Shown here: positions 45,291-56,930 of the stretch, one piece after another | How positions within the stretch are numbered: the first letter of the stretch is position 1 | How the letters are laid out: each line of letters opens with the position of its first letter | Source of the DNA: Sternotherus odoratus | Taxonomy: Eukaryota > Chordata > Testudines > Kinosternidae | Length of the DNA stretch: 64,000 bases | Direction of reading: 5' to 3' | NCBI GenBank assembly: GCA_032164245.1 | Contig: JAVMKO010000001.1 | Coordinates: 252,783,644-252,847,643, forward strand | The notes under the pieces: model-generated | Told to the model about the DNA's origin: nothing | The model's database searches: none | What the model saw: only the letters and a program-made list of their open reading frames with translations | Made by a program: the position numbers and the translations under genes

Positions 45291-46918
45291 GAGTACTAAA
45301 AGGCATCACTAGCAGCTGCCAGATTTTGAATGAGGCTTAAGCTGGTAGGCATGCTCCATCTTCCCTCTTTTTGTTGATCACAGGGGTTTAGGTGGGTGAT
45401 AGGAATCCGGGTGCTTAGCATGAGGTAACAATGTACATGACTGAGGCAGAAAACTTAGGTGCCTAGAGAACTTTTACGCTGAAAAATGGAGGTGTGGAGT
45501 GAACTGAGGTGCCTTCAGGGTTAGGCACCAGCCAAGTGGGAGTTTCTCAGGTAGCTCCTCAGCCAGAGCCTGCAATGATTCATCCCTCAGCCTGTGATGA
45601 CTCATCCTTCATGTGTGTTGCAGCAGCCAATTCACAAACCAGGACTGGGTCAGATGACCCCCAGGGCAGCTATTTGATCTGACAGAAAGTGAAGCAGGAC
45701 AGTCTGTGCAACGTACTACTTGGCTGAGAACTCTCCCTCTGTCTCATGGTGTTACAGACTGCCTGGGCTTCCAGTCTACCCCTTCCCCCGGCTTTTTGCC
45801 TCCTGACCCCACACCAGTATCCACCTGAATTGGCTCTACAAGTCACCTAGCGACACCCTGACAGTTTTGTGGATTGCAGTCATATATAGCTTGTAAAACT
45901 GGGATTTAGGAACCTAAATTTCAGTGTAGGCATCTAAATCTCTATGGATTTGAGCCTGGGTGTCCCATCAGAAACCTCCCATCAGGAGCAGAGCATTAGA
46001 GTTCTGCCTTTCCTTGCTCTTCACTCCATACAAAGAGTGAGTGTGCGAAAACCAAGTCAAGCCTGTGCTGTGCCCCATGGACACAAAAGCTTCCAGGCCT
46101 TGTCAAGACTTTAGAGATGCTTGGAGCTGAAAGACTCCTCTCTGTACATGCACCCACTCTCCCCTTTCCCTCCATCACATACACACATAATGAAACTTCA
46201 GATGCATAGGAGAGGAAACACTGATATCTGGGGTTGGATAAGTCAATGTCCTTTCCTCCCCATCTCCTGGTTTCTTTACATCTTGCTCCCAGCAGGAAGC
46301 AAGCAAATGAGATGTCAAGACTGGCCTCACTGGTGAAGTGTAGGAAATTAAGGGGCAACAACAAACGAGACTACACTAGAAAAAAAAAAAGAGAGTAGGC
46401 AAAACCAAGAAGGCAAGGACAAGATTTGCTGCCATGGAAGAATGGAGCCAATGAAGAGATTCAAAGTAGGGGATGTGACAGTCAGATCATAGTCAAGGTG
46501 CGTATTTGTAGTGTCCGTGTGTTGTATTGGCTGAACGAGGCAAAGCGTGTATAAGGGAGTACAGAGTAGAAGAGGTTATAATGATTAAAGTATATGAGAG
46601 CCTAGGTAAGAGTTTTAGCTGTGGGACTAGGCAGGGGAAAGACAGAACTTGGAAATTGTTTTGGAGGGGAAAATGGCGGAATTTGGATGTGGCCCAGGTC
46701 TGCCTGGATCTTCCACCTCTGAAGATAGTGCTCTAACCCACTGGGCGATCGGATAGTCTGATGGGAAGCTGCCTCAGTCTTTCCTACTGAAGCTGTTCCA
46801 TTTTGGTGCAAGAGATGGGAGGAACCTAGGTGAAGGACCTGAGTGACAGGGAGGATGACTGGCTTCTCGCTGGGCTTAGCGACGGCAGGGAGCAGAAAAG
46901 GTTTGGGAAGAAAGATCC
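45291..46918. other. Unassigned stretch
   Basis: A fragment of the common amniote block with TTTAGGAACCTAAATTTC lies at 45895-45960. A tRNA-like piece (AGTGCTCTAACCCACTGGG) lies at 46727. No gene. Confidence 0.4.
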
Positions 46919-47115
46919 ACTGCTACCTCAATATAACACAGTCCGATATAAGGCAAATTCTGATATAACACTGTAAAAGAGCGCTCCGGGGGGTGTGGGC
47001 TCCAGTGGATCAGCATGTCAGGCTTCAATAAAACGTAAGGTGAAATAGGTTTCACCTATACCGCAGTACAATTTGTTGGCTCCTGAGGACAGCGTTATAT
47101 CAAGGTAGCAGTGTA
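46919..47115. mobile_element. Tigger/mariner-like MITE
   Basis: Ends CACTGCTACCTCAATATAAC and, reverse-complemented, CACTGCTACCTTGATATAAC form inverted repeats of about 20 bp. The right flank begins TA. The left TA is not preserved. A short interior lacks coding capacity. Confidence 0.75.
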
Positions 47116-47235
47116 TTTATAAAATCAAAATAAACTGACAACACTATAATTATAAGTGGGCCCAGGTATGGTCTGTTCCCCGCCCCTCCTGCCCTGGAAG
47201 AAAGGGAAGACAAGGATGATAAGAAGATCATATTG

Positions 47236-47237
<2 letters not shown>

Positions 47238-47298
<61 letters not shown>
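47238..47298. repeat. (GT)n microsatellite
   Basis: About 30 uninterrupted GT dinucleotides, then GATGTG. The reverse strand reads (AC)n. Confidence 0.97.
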
Positions 47299-47299
<1 letters not shown>

Positions 47300-49172
47300 T
47301 GTGTTGATCTTAAGAGACACATTCAGTTATTTATTTTTAGGCTGTTTCTTTGAAGAAGTACATTTGGGAAGTGCATGGGGGCATGTTGTCTTTAAGGAGC
47401 AGAGTGATTCATCTGAAACCTTTGTTAGCAGTTAAAAGCAGTGAGAATTTTTATCTTCATAAAGGTAGGATAATTTGAGAAAGAAAGCAGCCAAGTGTGA
47501 TGGTACTCACTGTGGGATAGTCCACAGGGCTGGCTTTGACAAACGCATCTGCCCATAATGGAAGCTGTCTTTTTGTTGCTGTTATGTAGACCACAGCAGT
47601 GACTTTCTATAAACACCAGGGGCTTTCTTGGAGCTCAGATCTTAGCTGATGTGACAGAAACAACAATTCTTATTAGTTGCTTAAAAATTACAATCCACAG
47701 TAAAAGAGGGTAGGGAGAATTCAATCATGGGTGAAAACTGGGCAGGCTTTTAGTTTTGACCTCCATAATTGCTTCAGAACTTTTTGAATTGCAATATTTG
47801 AAGATTCAATTGATGCTTGTTTTATTATACTTTGAACAACATTAATTAAATAAACTTCATTAGAGTAAAACTCTTCAAGATACCATAAAACCTGACGGTC
47901 TCACTCCAGATTGTTAAAATAAAAAAATCAAGAACCTGCATCTACAGAATTTTATCAGCTAGAAACTCAATTTTGAAAAATACATCTTAAAATCACATTT
48001 AGGAAAACTATACACCTATTCATACTTATATATAAGATGCTACTTGAATCATGAGACGATCTTCAAATAATTGCAGCTGAGTTGCAGAGAAGACACGGAA
48101 AATTGTGGGAAAGTAATAATGTACCTTTATTAATTGTGGTAATTTGAAAAAGCCATAGCAAACGAATTTGTTTAAGAAAAAATTGCTAGAACATAAACAC
48201 TCAACTATTATGTTATGCATGTGATTTTTTTTTTCATAACCAGACAATTTGGTACTATTAGAGGGCTGCAACCATGGCAGGGTGAGTGGGACAGCAGCCC
48301 AGGGTGCAAAGTTGGGTACAGGGGAGAAAAATGGGGCAGGAAAATGGTGGCAGCGCAGCCTACAAAGCTGGGCACCCAGTCAGCAGCCACCTCTGAAGGC
48401 AGCGCCGCCACCAGCAGCAATGGAGAAGGGTGGTAATGCCATGCCCGCTGCCCAGCTCTTCCCAGTACCAGCTTTTCCCCCTCATTCTTCCTCATCCCCT
48501 CCCCCAGCTTTGTGCCCTGGTTATAGCCCTGCCCAAAACTCTTCAAGATCATTTAAATGTACTAATGGGGAAAAGTGTGGCAACCACAAAATGTATGGAA
48601 AATTCTCGTCTGTGCCAACTAAGATAATCTAAAACAAAATCGCAATGGAAGCCTAATATTATGGAATCTGCAATTTCCACAATATCATGAATTAAGACAG
48701 ACCTTGTTCATACACCTTTACTGTGTGATCACTGTTTTGCAAACATATACCTATTAGACACAATTACATATTCCATGTGCAAACAAACTAGTTGCTATAC
48801 ATTGCAATACCAATTAACAGAATTATGTAATAATCAACCCTTACCGTCCAGGGCTCAGACAATATTATTATTTTTTGTATTGTGGTAGCACCCAACATGG
48901 TCCTGATCCCACAAACCACATGCTAGAGTCCCACTGAAATCAGCACATGCTTGAGTTAAACATTGTGCTGGATCAAGGTCTCTACCATCAGCCTGAATAT
49001 GAGATTAAAAAACCACAATGCTGTTGGAGGATTTAATAGAACATCTTAAAATACGGCACAGAGGATTTTTTTAAGGGACTGAAAAAGCTCTGCTGCTGTC
49101 GTTGTATGTTCATGGCAGTTACTTTCTATAATTTTTCCCCCAAAATGTAGCATGGAAGTTACCCAAGATGCC
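47299..49172. other. Unassigned stretch with one GC-rich block
   Basis: AT-rich on both sides. Bases 48240-48560 are GC-rich with GGCAGCGCCGCCACCAGCAG and look like interspersed-repeat sequence, but I could not find inverted ends. The stretch 48865-48910 is a MIR-like scrap. No gene. Confidence 0.4.
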
Positions 49173-50148
49173 TAAGGCCCTGTCTTCACTACCACTTTAA
49201 TTCGATTTTAACGACGTTAGGTCGAATTAAACGTGTACCTGTCTTCACATACATGCCCTTAACGTCGATGTAAAGGGCCCTCAAGATCGAATTTGGAACT
49301 CCTGCCTGACGAGAGAAGTAAGGCTAATTTCGACATTCCAAGCTCAACTGTGGGCTAGTGAAGATGGAACCGACATTAATAGCCTCCAGAGGCTGTCCCA
49401 CAATGCTCCATTCTGACCGCTCTGGACTGCCTCACTGCTCCACTGTGACCACTCTGCACTGCACTCTGAACTTGCTGCTCTGGCCAGGTTGATAAGACCC
49501 GGGAACATTTGAATACCATTTCCTGTTTGGTCAGCGTGGCCAGCTCACCTGAACAGCTCAGTCGCCATTCAGAGCAATCAGCAGCACTAGCCGCCATGCA
49601 GAGCTCAGCATCACAAGAATCCATGCAGAGCTCATCTGCCCTGGAGACCAGCCAGAGGAGAAGAGCTCCAGCATGGTCCACTCGTGAGGTGCTGGATCTC
49701 ATCGCTATCTGGGGAGAGGAATCCGTGATGGTGGAACTACGCAACAACAAACGGAATGCCAACACCTATGGAAGAGTCTCCAAGGCCATGCTAGAAAGGA
49801 GCCACAAAAGGGACACCACACAGTGCCGCGTGAAAATTAAGAAGCTGAGGCAATTGTTCCAGAAAGCCAAAGAGGCAAACGGACAATCGGGGGGCGCGCC
49901 ATGAACATGCAGGTTCTACAATGAACTAAATGCGATAATGGGGGGCGCCCCCACCACCATCGCGCCGGTCTGCGTGGACTCCACCGATGGGATAATAGTC
50001 AGGGAGGAGACTGATTCCGAGGAGGACGACCATGAGGAAGAGGAAAATCTCACGGAGCAGCAGGAGGCCAGCGGAGAACCCGTGTTCCCAGAGAGCCAGG
50101 AGCTGTTTATCACCCTGGAGCCAGCACCCTCCCAAGCCTCCCAGGGGG

Positions 50149-51219
50149 GTAAGTGTTTCTTTTTTAAGGGATTACATGACGAGTGATTTTGTAAAGGAAG
50201 CATTTATTAATGAGTAACTTGCCCTAAGGTCTTAGCGTGCTTTCATTGCTGGTCAATTTCTACTCAAAGAGTTTGTCAATATACTCCGGGACATTTCAAG
50301 GAAGCTATCCAGGAGGTAGCAATGAATCCAGCGCAGCAGATTTCTGGGGAGATCCGCCTTATGTGGTCCCCCGTGATAGGAGACCATCCCACGCCACGAA
50401 AGTAGTAAGTTGTCTGGTATCATTGAGCAGGCTAGCATTGCGGCATATGGACCAGGACTTTGCATGGAGTCAAGGAGCATGCGCTCTCTATCTCTCCGAG
50501 AAATTCTCAGCAAAGTGATGTCATTCATGGTTGCCTGTTTGAAATACGGACTGCAATTAGTAGGGAGATAAAGATTCCCAGCTGCAAAGTACTCTTTTCT
50601 GCTGAGGACCGACCAACCACACACCCCACCCCCCACCCCCACGAACGCTGACCGCCCCCCCCCCCCAGCCCGTAGCGGTAGCTAGCAGGGAACAAGAGCA
50701 GTCTGCAAGCGGTTGCTTCCGCTTCAGATCCAACGCAAACCAACACCCCCCGCCCCAGCCCGTAGCGGTCGCTAGCAGGGAACCAGAGCAGTCTGCAAGC
50801 GGTTGCTTCCGCTTCAGATCCAACGCGCACCCAATCCCCCCCTCCACCCCCCAAGCCCGTAGCGGTAGCTAGCAGGGAATCTGAACAGTCCGCAAGCGGT
50901 CTGAAGAGCCCCCAAAAGACCGTAGCCCTTAGCGAGAGATTTTTTTGGCCTTTGCTTTGCAGTTTGCGGGTCAGTGGGCGCCACGCGGTGGGGTGAAGGG
51001 GGTGGGGCTACTCTACAATATGCAAGTGCCACTTTTAACTTAGTCACTTTTAGGTGTAGAACATGACCTTGTACAGAAATCATATCAGGCCTCTGAATAC
51101 TGAGGTTGCAAACGGCATACTACTCCCATTGTGTACCGTCCGAGACTGCATCTGCCTCCTAACCGTGAATGTATCTGTCTCATAACTTTAAAACTTTCTT
51201 TTCCCACATTCGCCCACAG
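50149..51219 (+). other. Intron of Harbinger Myb/SANT-like gene, copy B
   Basis: Donor GTAAGTG and acceptor CGCCCACAG match copy A. Compared with A it has lost about 95 bp near 51038, joined at a short shared word (TTAGTCACTTTT), and about 20 bp near 50290. Confidence 0.78.
50667..50900 (+). repeat. About 90-bp minisatellite in Harbinger intron, copy B
   Basis: Three units start near 50667, 50757 and 50854 with AGCCCGTAGCGGT, with the same internal words as copy A and different C-rich spacers. Confidence 0.85.
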
Positions 51220-51857
51220 ATGAACAATTATCTCAGAATCCCCCGTCCTGCTCCTCCCGCCGTGCATCGCAGATAAGAAAGCGTAAAAAGAAAACGCGAA
51301 CGCGCGATGAGATGTTCAGTGAACTCGTGGAGAACTCGCGCGCTGAGGCAGCCCGCCAGACGGATTGGAGAGAAAGAATGATAGAGGCAAGGGATCGAGA
51401 GATACAGGCAAGGAATCGAGAGAGGCAGGAATCGAGAGCCGCTGCAGAAAAGAGGGAAGGGCGCGAAGAAAGACGCATGGATGCTTTGCTCCGTATAATG
51501 GAGGACCAGAGCGACATGCTGCGATCTCTGGTGGAGCTGCAGCATGCCCAAAGACCACCTCTGCAGCCCCTGTGTAACCACCTCCCCAACTCCCATAGCT
51601 TCCCCACCCAGACGCGGGGTGAGAACACGGGGGGGCAAGCTCCGTGGGCCGCTCCACTCGACCCCACAAGCCAGCAGAAGCAGCAGCAGCAGGCTGACGT
51701 TCTCGGAAAACTTTTAAAAGCTGCTGTGTCTTGCCCACCCCTTCTCTCCCCCTTTCCCCCCCCCCCCTCCACTGTCCGCTCCTCCCCCACTGCAATTGCC
51801 GGTTTCCCTCCAGGATACCAGGACAGTGATCCCCTGTATTTGTATTTCCGATGAACC

Positions 51858-51863
51858 AATAAA
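51858..51863 (+). terminator. Poly(A) signal of Myb/SANT gene, copy B
   Basis: AATAAA lies four bases after the stop codon at 51854, with the reverse-strand TTTATT signal for the transposase about 30 bp on, as in copy A. Confidence 0.7.
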
Positions 51864-51996
51864 GGAACCATGATTTTTCAAACAGTGTTTTTATTTCCTC
51901 TGCAAGCATGGGGAGGGGGGAGGGAAAGCATGGGGAGGGGGGAGGGAAAGAGGGTTCAAGGGCAGCAGGCTTAGAGCACAGCAAGGGAACAGATTC

Positions 51997-53309
51997 TCAA
52001 ACGCAACCTTGGGCACTCATAAAACTGTCTTTCAAGGCGTCCCTGATGCGCAGGGCCTCACGGTGCGCTCTTCTACTTTCCCTGCTGGTTGGCTGCTCAT
52101 AAGTAGCAGAAAGTAAATTTGCCTCTGCCTCCCAGCCCGCCATAAACGTTTCCCCCTTGCTCTCACAGATATTGTGGAGCACAGAGCAAGCAGCAATAAC
52201 AATGGGGATATTTCTCTCGCTGATGTCTGAGCGAATCAGTAAGGAACGCCATCTCCCCTTCAGACGGCCAAATGCACACTCTACGGCCATTCTGCACTTG
52301 CTCAGCCTGTAGTTGAACAGCTCCTGACCCCTGTCCAGGGCTCCTGTGTAGGGCTTCATAAGCCAGGGCATTAGGGGGTAGGCTGGGTCACCAATGATAA
52401 TGATCGGCATTTCGACCCCCCCCAAGGAAATTTTCTGGTCGGGGAAGAAAGTGCTTTGCTGCAGCTGCCTAAAAATCCTAGAGTTCCTGAACACTCGAGC
52501 GTCATGAAGCTTTCCCGGCCACCCCACGTACAGGTCGGTGAAACGTCCCTTGTGGTCAACCACTGCTTGCATGACCATTGAGTAATATCCCTTCCGGTTT
52601 CTGTACTCGGCGGCCTCGTGGTCCGGTGCCAGGATAGGGATATGAGTCCCATCTATAGCCCCACCACAGTTAGGGAATCCCATGGCGGCAAAGCCATCTA
52701 TTGTGGCTTGCCGGTTTCCGAGGTTTATAACCCGGTGTAGCAGCCGCTCGACGATTGCCCTGCTTACTTGCATCACAGCAAAGCCCACCTACCCACCCCA
52801 AATTGATTCGCCACTGACCGGTAGCTGTCTGGCGTTGCAAGCTTCCAGAGGGCTATCGCCACTCGCTTCTCAACTGTAAGGGCCGCTCTCATTTTGGTAT
52901 TCCTGCGCCGGAGGGCCGGGGACAGCAAGTCACAAAGTTCCATGAACGTGCCCTTTCGCATGCGGAAGTTTCTGAGCCACTGGGAGTCATCCCAGACCCG
53001 CAGCACTATGCGATCCCACCAGTCTGTGCTTGTTTCCCTGGCCCAGAATCGGCGTTCGATGGCATGAGCCTGCCCCATTGCCACCAAATTTGACAGATTG
53101 TCAGTCGCCCTACTTCCAAAACCGTCAGTGTCCCTGTCATCCCCGCTGTGCACGTCCTTGTCCATCTCCTCCTCACTGTCGGGTTGCAGAAAGCGCAGTT
53201 GTCCCCGGATCGCATTCCTCCTCTGCAGACGGTGCAGCATGAACTCCGCAACCGTGATCGAGGTCCTCACAACGGCCATTACTGTAGCCGTGGTGTCAGC
53301 GGGCTCCAT
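51997..53309 (-). pseudogene. HARBI1-type DDE transposase, copy B, one frameshift
   Basis: Starts MEPADTTATV at 53309 and ends at 51997. The catalytic triad is visible: Asp in GGAIDGTHI, Asp in GDPAYPL and Glu in VECAFG, with 35 residues between the last two, as in Harbinger DD35E enzymes. The N-terminal half includes an acidic run and a helix-turn-helix-like SYRSVANQFGVGR. A 7-bp deletion near 52787 relative to copy A shifts the frame between that region and GFAVMQVS. I see no other lesion. Without the deletion the length would be about 439 residues, normal for the family. Confidence 0.92.
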
Positions 53310-53673
53310 GCTTGCAATGCTATGGCGTTAGCACGGCGCGGAGAAAGGACGCGAATTATGGAATGCCTACCCACAGTGCACCGCTCGTAATGGGGGTCGG
53401 CGGCGCGGAAAAAGGGCGCGAAATTTGGAAATGCCTACCCATAGTGCAGCACTCGAAATGGTGCCTGCTGGGGGATCAGGGAACTGTGGGATAGGTACCC
53501 AGAGTGCAACGCTCGTCATGTCGACGCTTGCAAAAGTTGTGCGGACAGACACTGTCGACTTGCTGTGCTTAGCTGTGCCTAGTGAAGACACACAAAATCG
53601 ACTGCATACAGTTGCGTTCACAACATCGAAATAAAGGAAATCGAACTACTGCTGTAGTGAAGACATACCCTAA

Positions 53674-54343
53674 ATCTCCTGATGGGAACAAGAGTATCTT
53701 TTCTCCAGCATTTATTTAAGTAAGGATTTTTGTCTGACACTATTTACTTAATATTTTTCCTAAAAAATGATTATTTTTATTGAAGCAATTAGGAAAATTA
53801 AACGGTTCAGTGAGTAAATACCACAAGTGTATTATACCTTCTGAAGAATGTGTGCAATGTCATGGAATGCTCCAGAAATGTAATTAAAGCAGCAGAATTT
53901 CAATGTTCCCCCTAGATTTTAATTCCCATTAATACCCGATTACTTAAACCAAAAAAGCCTGGGGAAATAGTGGGGAAAGGGGAAAAGTATGCAACCTAAG
54001 GAGGAGGAGAAGAGAGGGGCAGGTTGCAAACTTGCATTTCACTTTGCTGATGGTCTATGGAGCTAAGTGGCTGCAAAAGAATTGAGTCATTTCTGACAGC
54101 TTAGCAATGATTCCCAGCTATTAACTGCTTTGTGTAATTGAACAGTTTTGCATGCAACTATTTGGGTGAATGGTTGTGATATTTTATTGGAATTACTATC
54201 TTTCTGTCCAATGAGCCAAAGAGATATAATACACTTTATAACTAGCTGTGTTTTGCTGCATATCAAGTCAAATATACTCCAGATATTTAAAGTGATATTG
54301 TCAAGAAGTTAGGTCAAAATACTGACCTGCCTAGATGTCTTCT
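53674..54343. other. Unassigned AT-rich stretch
   Basis: No gene or recognised repeat between Harbinger B and the hAT at 54355. Confidence 0.4.
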
Positions 54344-54354
54344 GTACGTAGTAC

Positions 54355-55035
54355 GGAGTGGGCAAACATTTTAGCCTGAGGGCCACATCAGGGTTGCAAA
54401 ATTGTATGGAGGGTTGGGTATGGAAGGCTGTGCCTCTCCAAACAGCCTGGCCCCACCCCTTTTCTAACCTCCTCCCCCTTCCTGCCCCCCTCAGAATCTC
54501 CAACCCATCGAATCCCCACTGCTCCCACCGCCCCCTCCAGAAACCCTGCACCCTAACTGCCCCCCAGGACTCCACCCCCTACCAACTCCCTCTGCTCCCT
54601 GTTCCCTGACTGCCCCGACCCCTATCCACGCCCCCACCCCTGACAGACCCCTGGGACTCCCACGCCTATCCAACCTCCCCGTTCCCCTTCTTCTGACTAC
54701 CACCCCCCGTACTTCCGCCCCATCCAAACACCATCTGCCTGTCCCCCGACTGCCCCCGTGGAACCCCCCACCCCTTATCCAACCCCACCACCAACACCAC
54801 CTTGCTGTGACAGTCAGAGCAGTGTGTCTGGCAGCTGCACAGACTGGCCACAGCTAGACACGCTGCGCTGCAGGAGCGGGCAGCCCTGTCCCCCAGAGCA
54901 CTGGGGGCATGGCTGTGGGATACAGGGGACAGCAGAGGAGGGTCTGGGGCTAGCCTCGCTGACTGGGAGCTCCAGGGCTGGGCAGGACAACCCTGTGGGC
55001 CGGATGTGGCCCACAGGCTGTAGTTTGTCCACCCC
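54355..55035 (+). mobile_element. hAT non-autonomous element (681 bp)
   Basis: Left end GGAGTGGGCAAACATTTTAG and right end, reverse-complemented, GGGGTGGACAAACTACAGCC. GTACGTAGTAC occurs on both sides (54344-54354 and 55036-55046). An 8-bp duplication lies within it, the exact cut being ambiguous. The middle is C-rich (54480-54800). Confidence 0.9.
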
Positions 55036-55046
55036 GTACGTAGTAC

Positions 55047-56509
55047 CTAGCTGATGCTATGAAGGTCATCTAAGTCAACTGCCAAGTTTATAATGGTGCT
55101 CACAAGTCACTATTATTAATGTACTCTTCAACATAAATTCCAGAGAGAGATTTCTGAGATCAGACCACTTTCAAGGTAGGTCTGGTTTTAGATCTAGTTG
55201 CCTTGACAGTGTCCATTCAGCTATAAATATCAAACTATCATCCAACCCTAATATTCCATATCAGAAACTTTAGCTTAAACTGTTGAGGAAAGCTGGCTTA
55301 TAGGTCAGATTGTCAAAGACATTTTTTTTTCCTCCTCCTATTATTTGTTTCAGTGATTCTTAGTTGAACAATGTTTCCCAAGTTCAAACCATGGGGTATA
55401 GTCACTGTGCACACAAGCTTTCCAATAGCATAAGTGCATAGCTCTGCACTGAGAGCAAAGGTATATCGCTTAGTGTTTAAAATCTTGGGGAACATAACAA
55501 TTGCAGTGACTGTAGACCTTACTCTCTTAACCAAGGAATTTAATATTTTTTTAAGTAAACGTCATATACTTTCTGTATATTGTAATTGTGTACACTACAT
55601 ATGATGTATTATTGTATTTGATGTATGATTCAACTAACTGCATTTTATTATGCGCAACAACTAAAAATGTCAGCAGCTTTCACAACTTCTACACCTCAAG
55701 CATTTTCAGCCTGTCTTTTTTAAGCACAGTTTTCTGATTACCTTCATGTATTGTGTTCTTGTTTTTCTTTTGTGCCAAGAAGCTATTCTATAGCAACATA
55801 ACTTCCCAATCATTTCCCCGTAAAGCTTTCCATTGTGTGTCTCTTCAATGGTTTCAAGAGCTTAAAGCACACACAGTGGCTTTTACTAGCTAGATATTAC
55901 CGTGCAGCAAAGAAGCGTTATTTTTAAACTAAAAATGCAGATTTCCTCTTTCTACAAAGCGCCACAGTTACAACAAGAGTCCCTTCCATTCCTAGACTTT
56001 CTGGTTATTGATTAAATGTAACTACACCATTATTGGCAAAGTGTCTGCATGTTTCCTAGCTTTTTTTTAAAAAAGCTAAGCTGCAGTTACATTTTCTATT
56101 AATCATAAATATTGGAGTTTTGATCGCTTTCAGTGGTTCCTTGTTTGAATGGATTAGTATTGATAACTTATCATGAAGGGAGAAGACTATTTCTATAAAT
56201 TACTCCATGATTTTTAAGTCACCTTTTTTGTGTGCGTGTTAAAAGGGGAAAAAATACTCTTAATGTGTCTGTACCTTGGGAGGCACAGGAATTCCACACA
56301 CATGGTTGCTAGGCTACCTGCTGTACAGTATGATGTACAAAGACAATGCAGAACTGAATTGTAGATAACCAAGTTATTTAGCCACTGAGATCCATCCATT
56401 CTCTCTACGCACATGACTAGAGTGATATCACAGTTGAGACTTTATAACAAGAATCTAAGCTGGATGGAATGACTGCGGGCTGCAGACAGTAATGTCTTTT
56501 CCCTCAAAA
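55047..56509. other. Unassigned AT-rich stretch
   Basis: No gene. About 55560-56200 is complex AT-rich sequence with no repeat I recognise. It includes the hairpin AGCTTTTTTTTAAAAAAGCT near 56059. It is a candidate conserved non-coding block. Confidence 0.35.
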
Positions 56510-56514
56510 GACAA

Positions 56515-56925
56515 TGTTGCAGGGTACTCGGGGTCCCATAGAAACGAGGCACACACACAGCTGCTAAACAAAAGTGGTGAGTTTATTGAAGGCAGAAAAT
56601 GACACACCCGCAGCAGGGGCTCCCTTCGTTGCTGCCACTGAGACAGGGAAAGCCCGACGCACCGGAGCAATGCTCAGGGTGAAGCCCACTTTGCAGAGGA
56701 ACGCAGGCATAGAAATAAACGTGCACATTTACATCTCATGCATACCTCATGAATAACTGATGGCTTATTTTGCTTCATTAGTGTTACACAATACTAGCAA
56801 GCAGTTAGGACCAGATAACTCTGGTATGCGATAGCAGTGTGTTGACCGATAGTACCCTTTCCCTGGTGTCAGGGGTGTGAGCACTCCTACATGCATACTG
56901 TTACAATGTCTTCAAGCACCCTACA
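56515..56925 (-). mobile_element. Solo LTR, family 1, minus strand
   Basis: On the plus strand it runs TGTTGCAGGGTACTCG to CAAGCACCCTACA. GACAA is a perfect 5-bp duplication at 56510-56514 and 56926-56930. The minus-strand AATAAA is in GAGTTTATTGAAGG near 56579. Confidence 0.93.
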
Positions 56926-56930
56926 GACAA

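Larger units (their letters stand above)
49596..51854 (+). pseudogene. Harbinger Myb/SANT-like protein, copy B; exons 49596-50148 and 51220-51854
   Basis: Same start context (GCCGCCATG at 49596), donor (50149) and acceptor (51219) as copy A. A TGA at 49902-49904 replaces the CGG Arg of copy A inside the Myb/SANT domain (after KEANGQSGGAP) and truncates the product to 102 residues. The second exon is open to 51854 and has one coiled-coil unit, a Gln-rich stretch (QQKQQQQ) and a long Pro/Ser-rich tail ending DPLYLYFR. This is probably the ancestral C-terminus, lost from copy A by a frameshift. Confidence 0.85.
49176..53670 (+). mobile_element. PIF/Harbinger DNA transposon, copy B (full length)
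   Basis: Starts GGCCCTGTCTTCACTACC and ends in the reverse of GGGTATGTCTTCACTACAG. TAA at 49173-49175 and 53671-53673 is its 3-bp duplication, different from the CTA of copy A, so the two are separate insertions and not parts of a segmental duplication. The 4,495-bp element has the same gene order as copy A. It lacks about 95 bp and about 20 bp in the intron and one 54-bp unit relative to A. Confidence 0.93.

Noticed and set aside
47125..47435. Frames of repeated His-Thr or Cys-Val
   Set aside because: They are only the GT microsatellite translated.
645..53670. Segmental duplication explaining the two Harbinger regions
   Set aside because: Similarity stops exactly at the inverted ends and each copy has its own 3-bp duplication (CTA versus TAA), so these are two transpositions.
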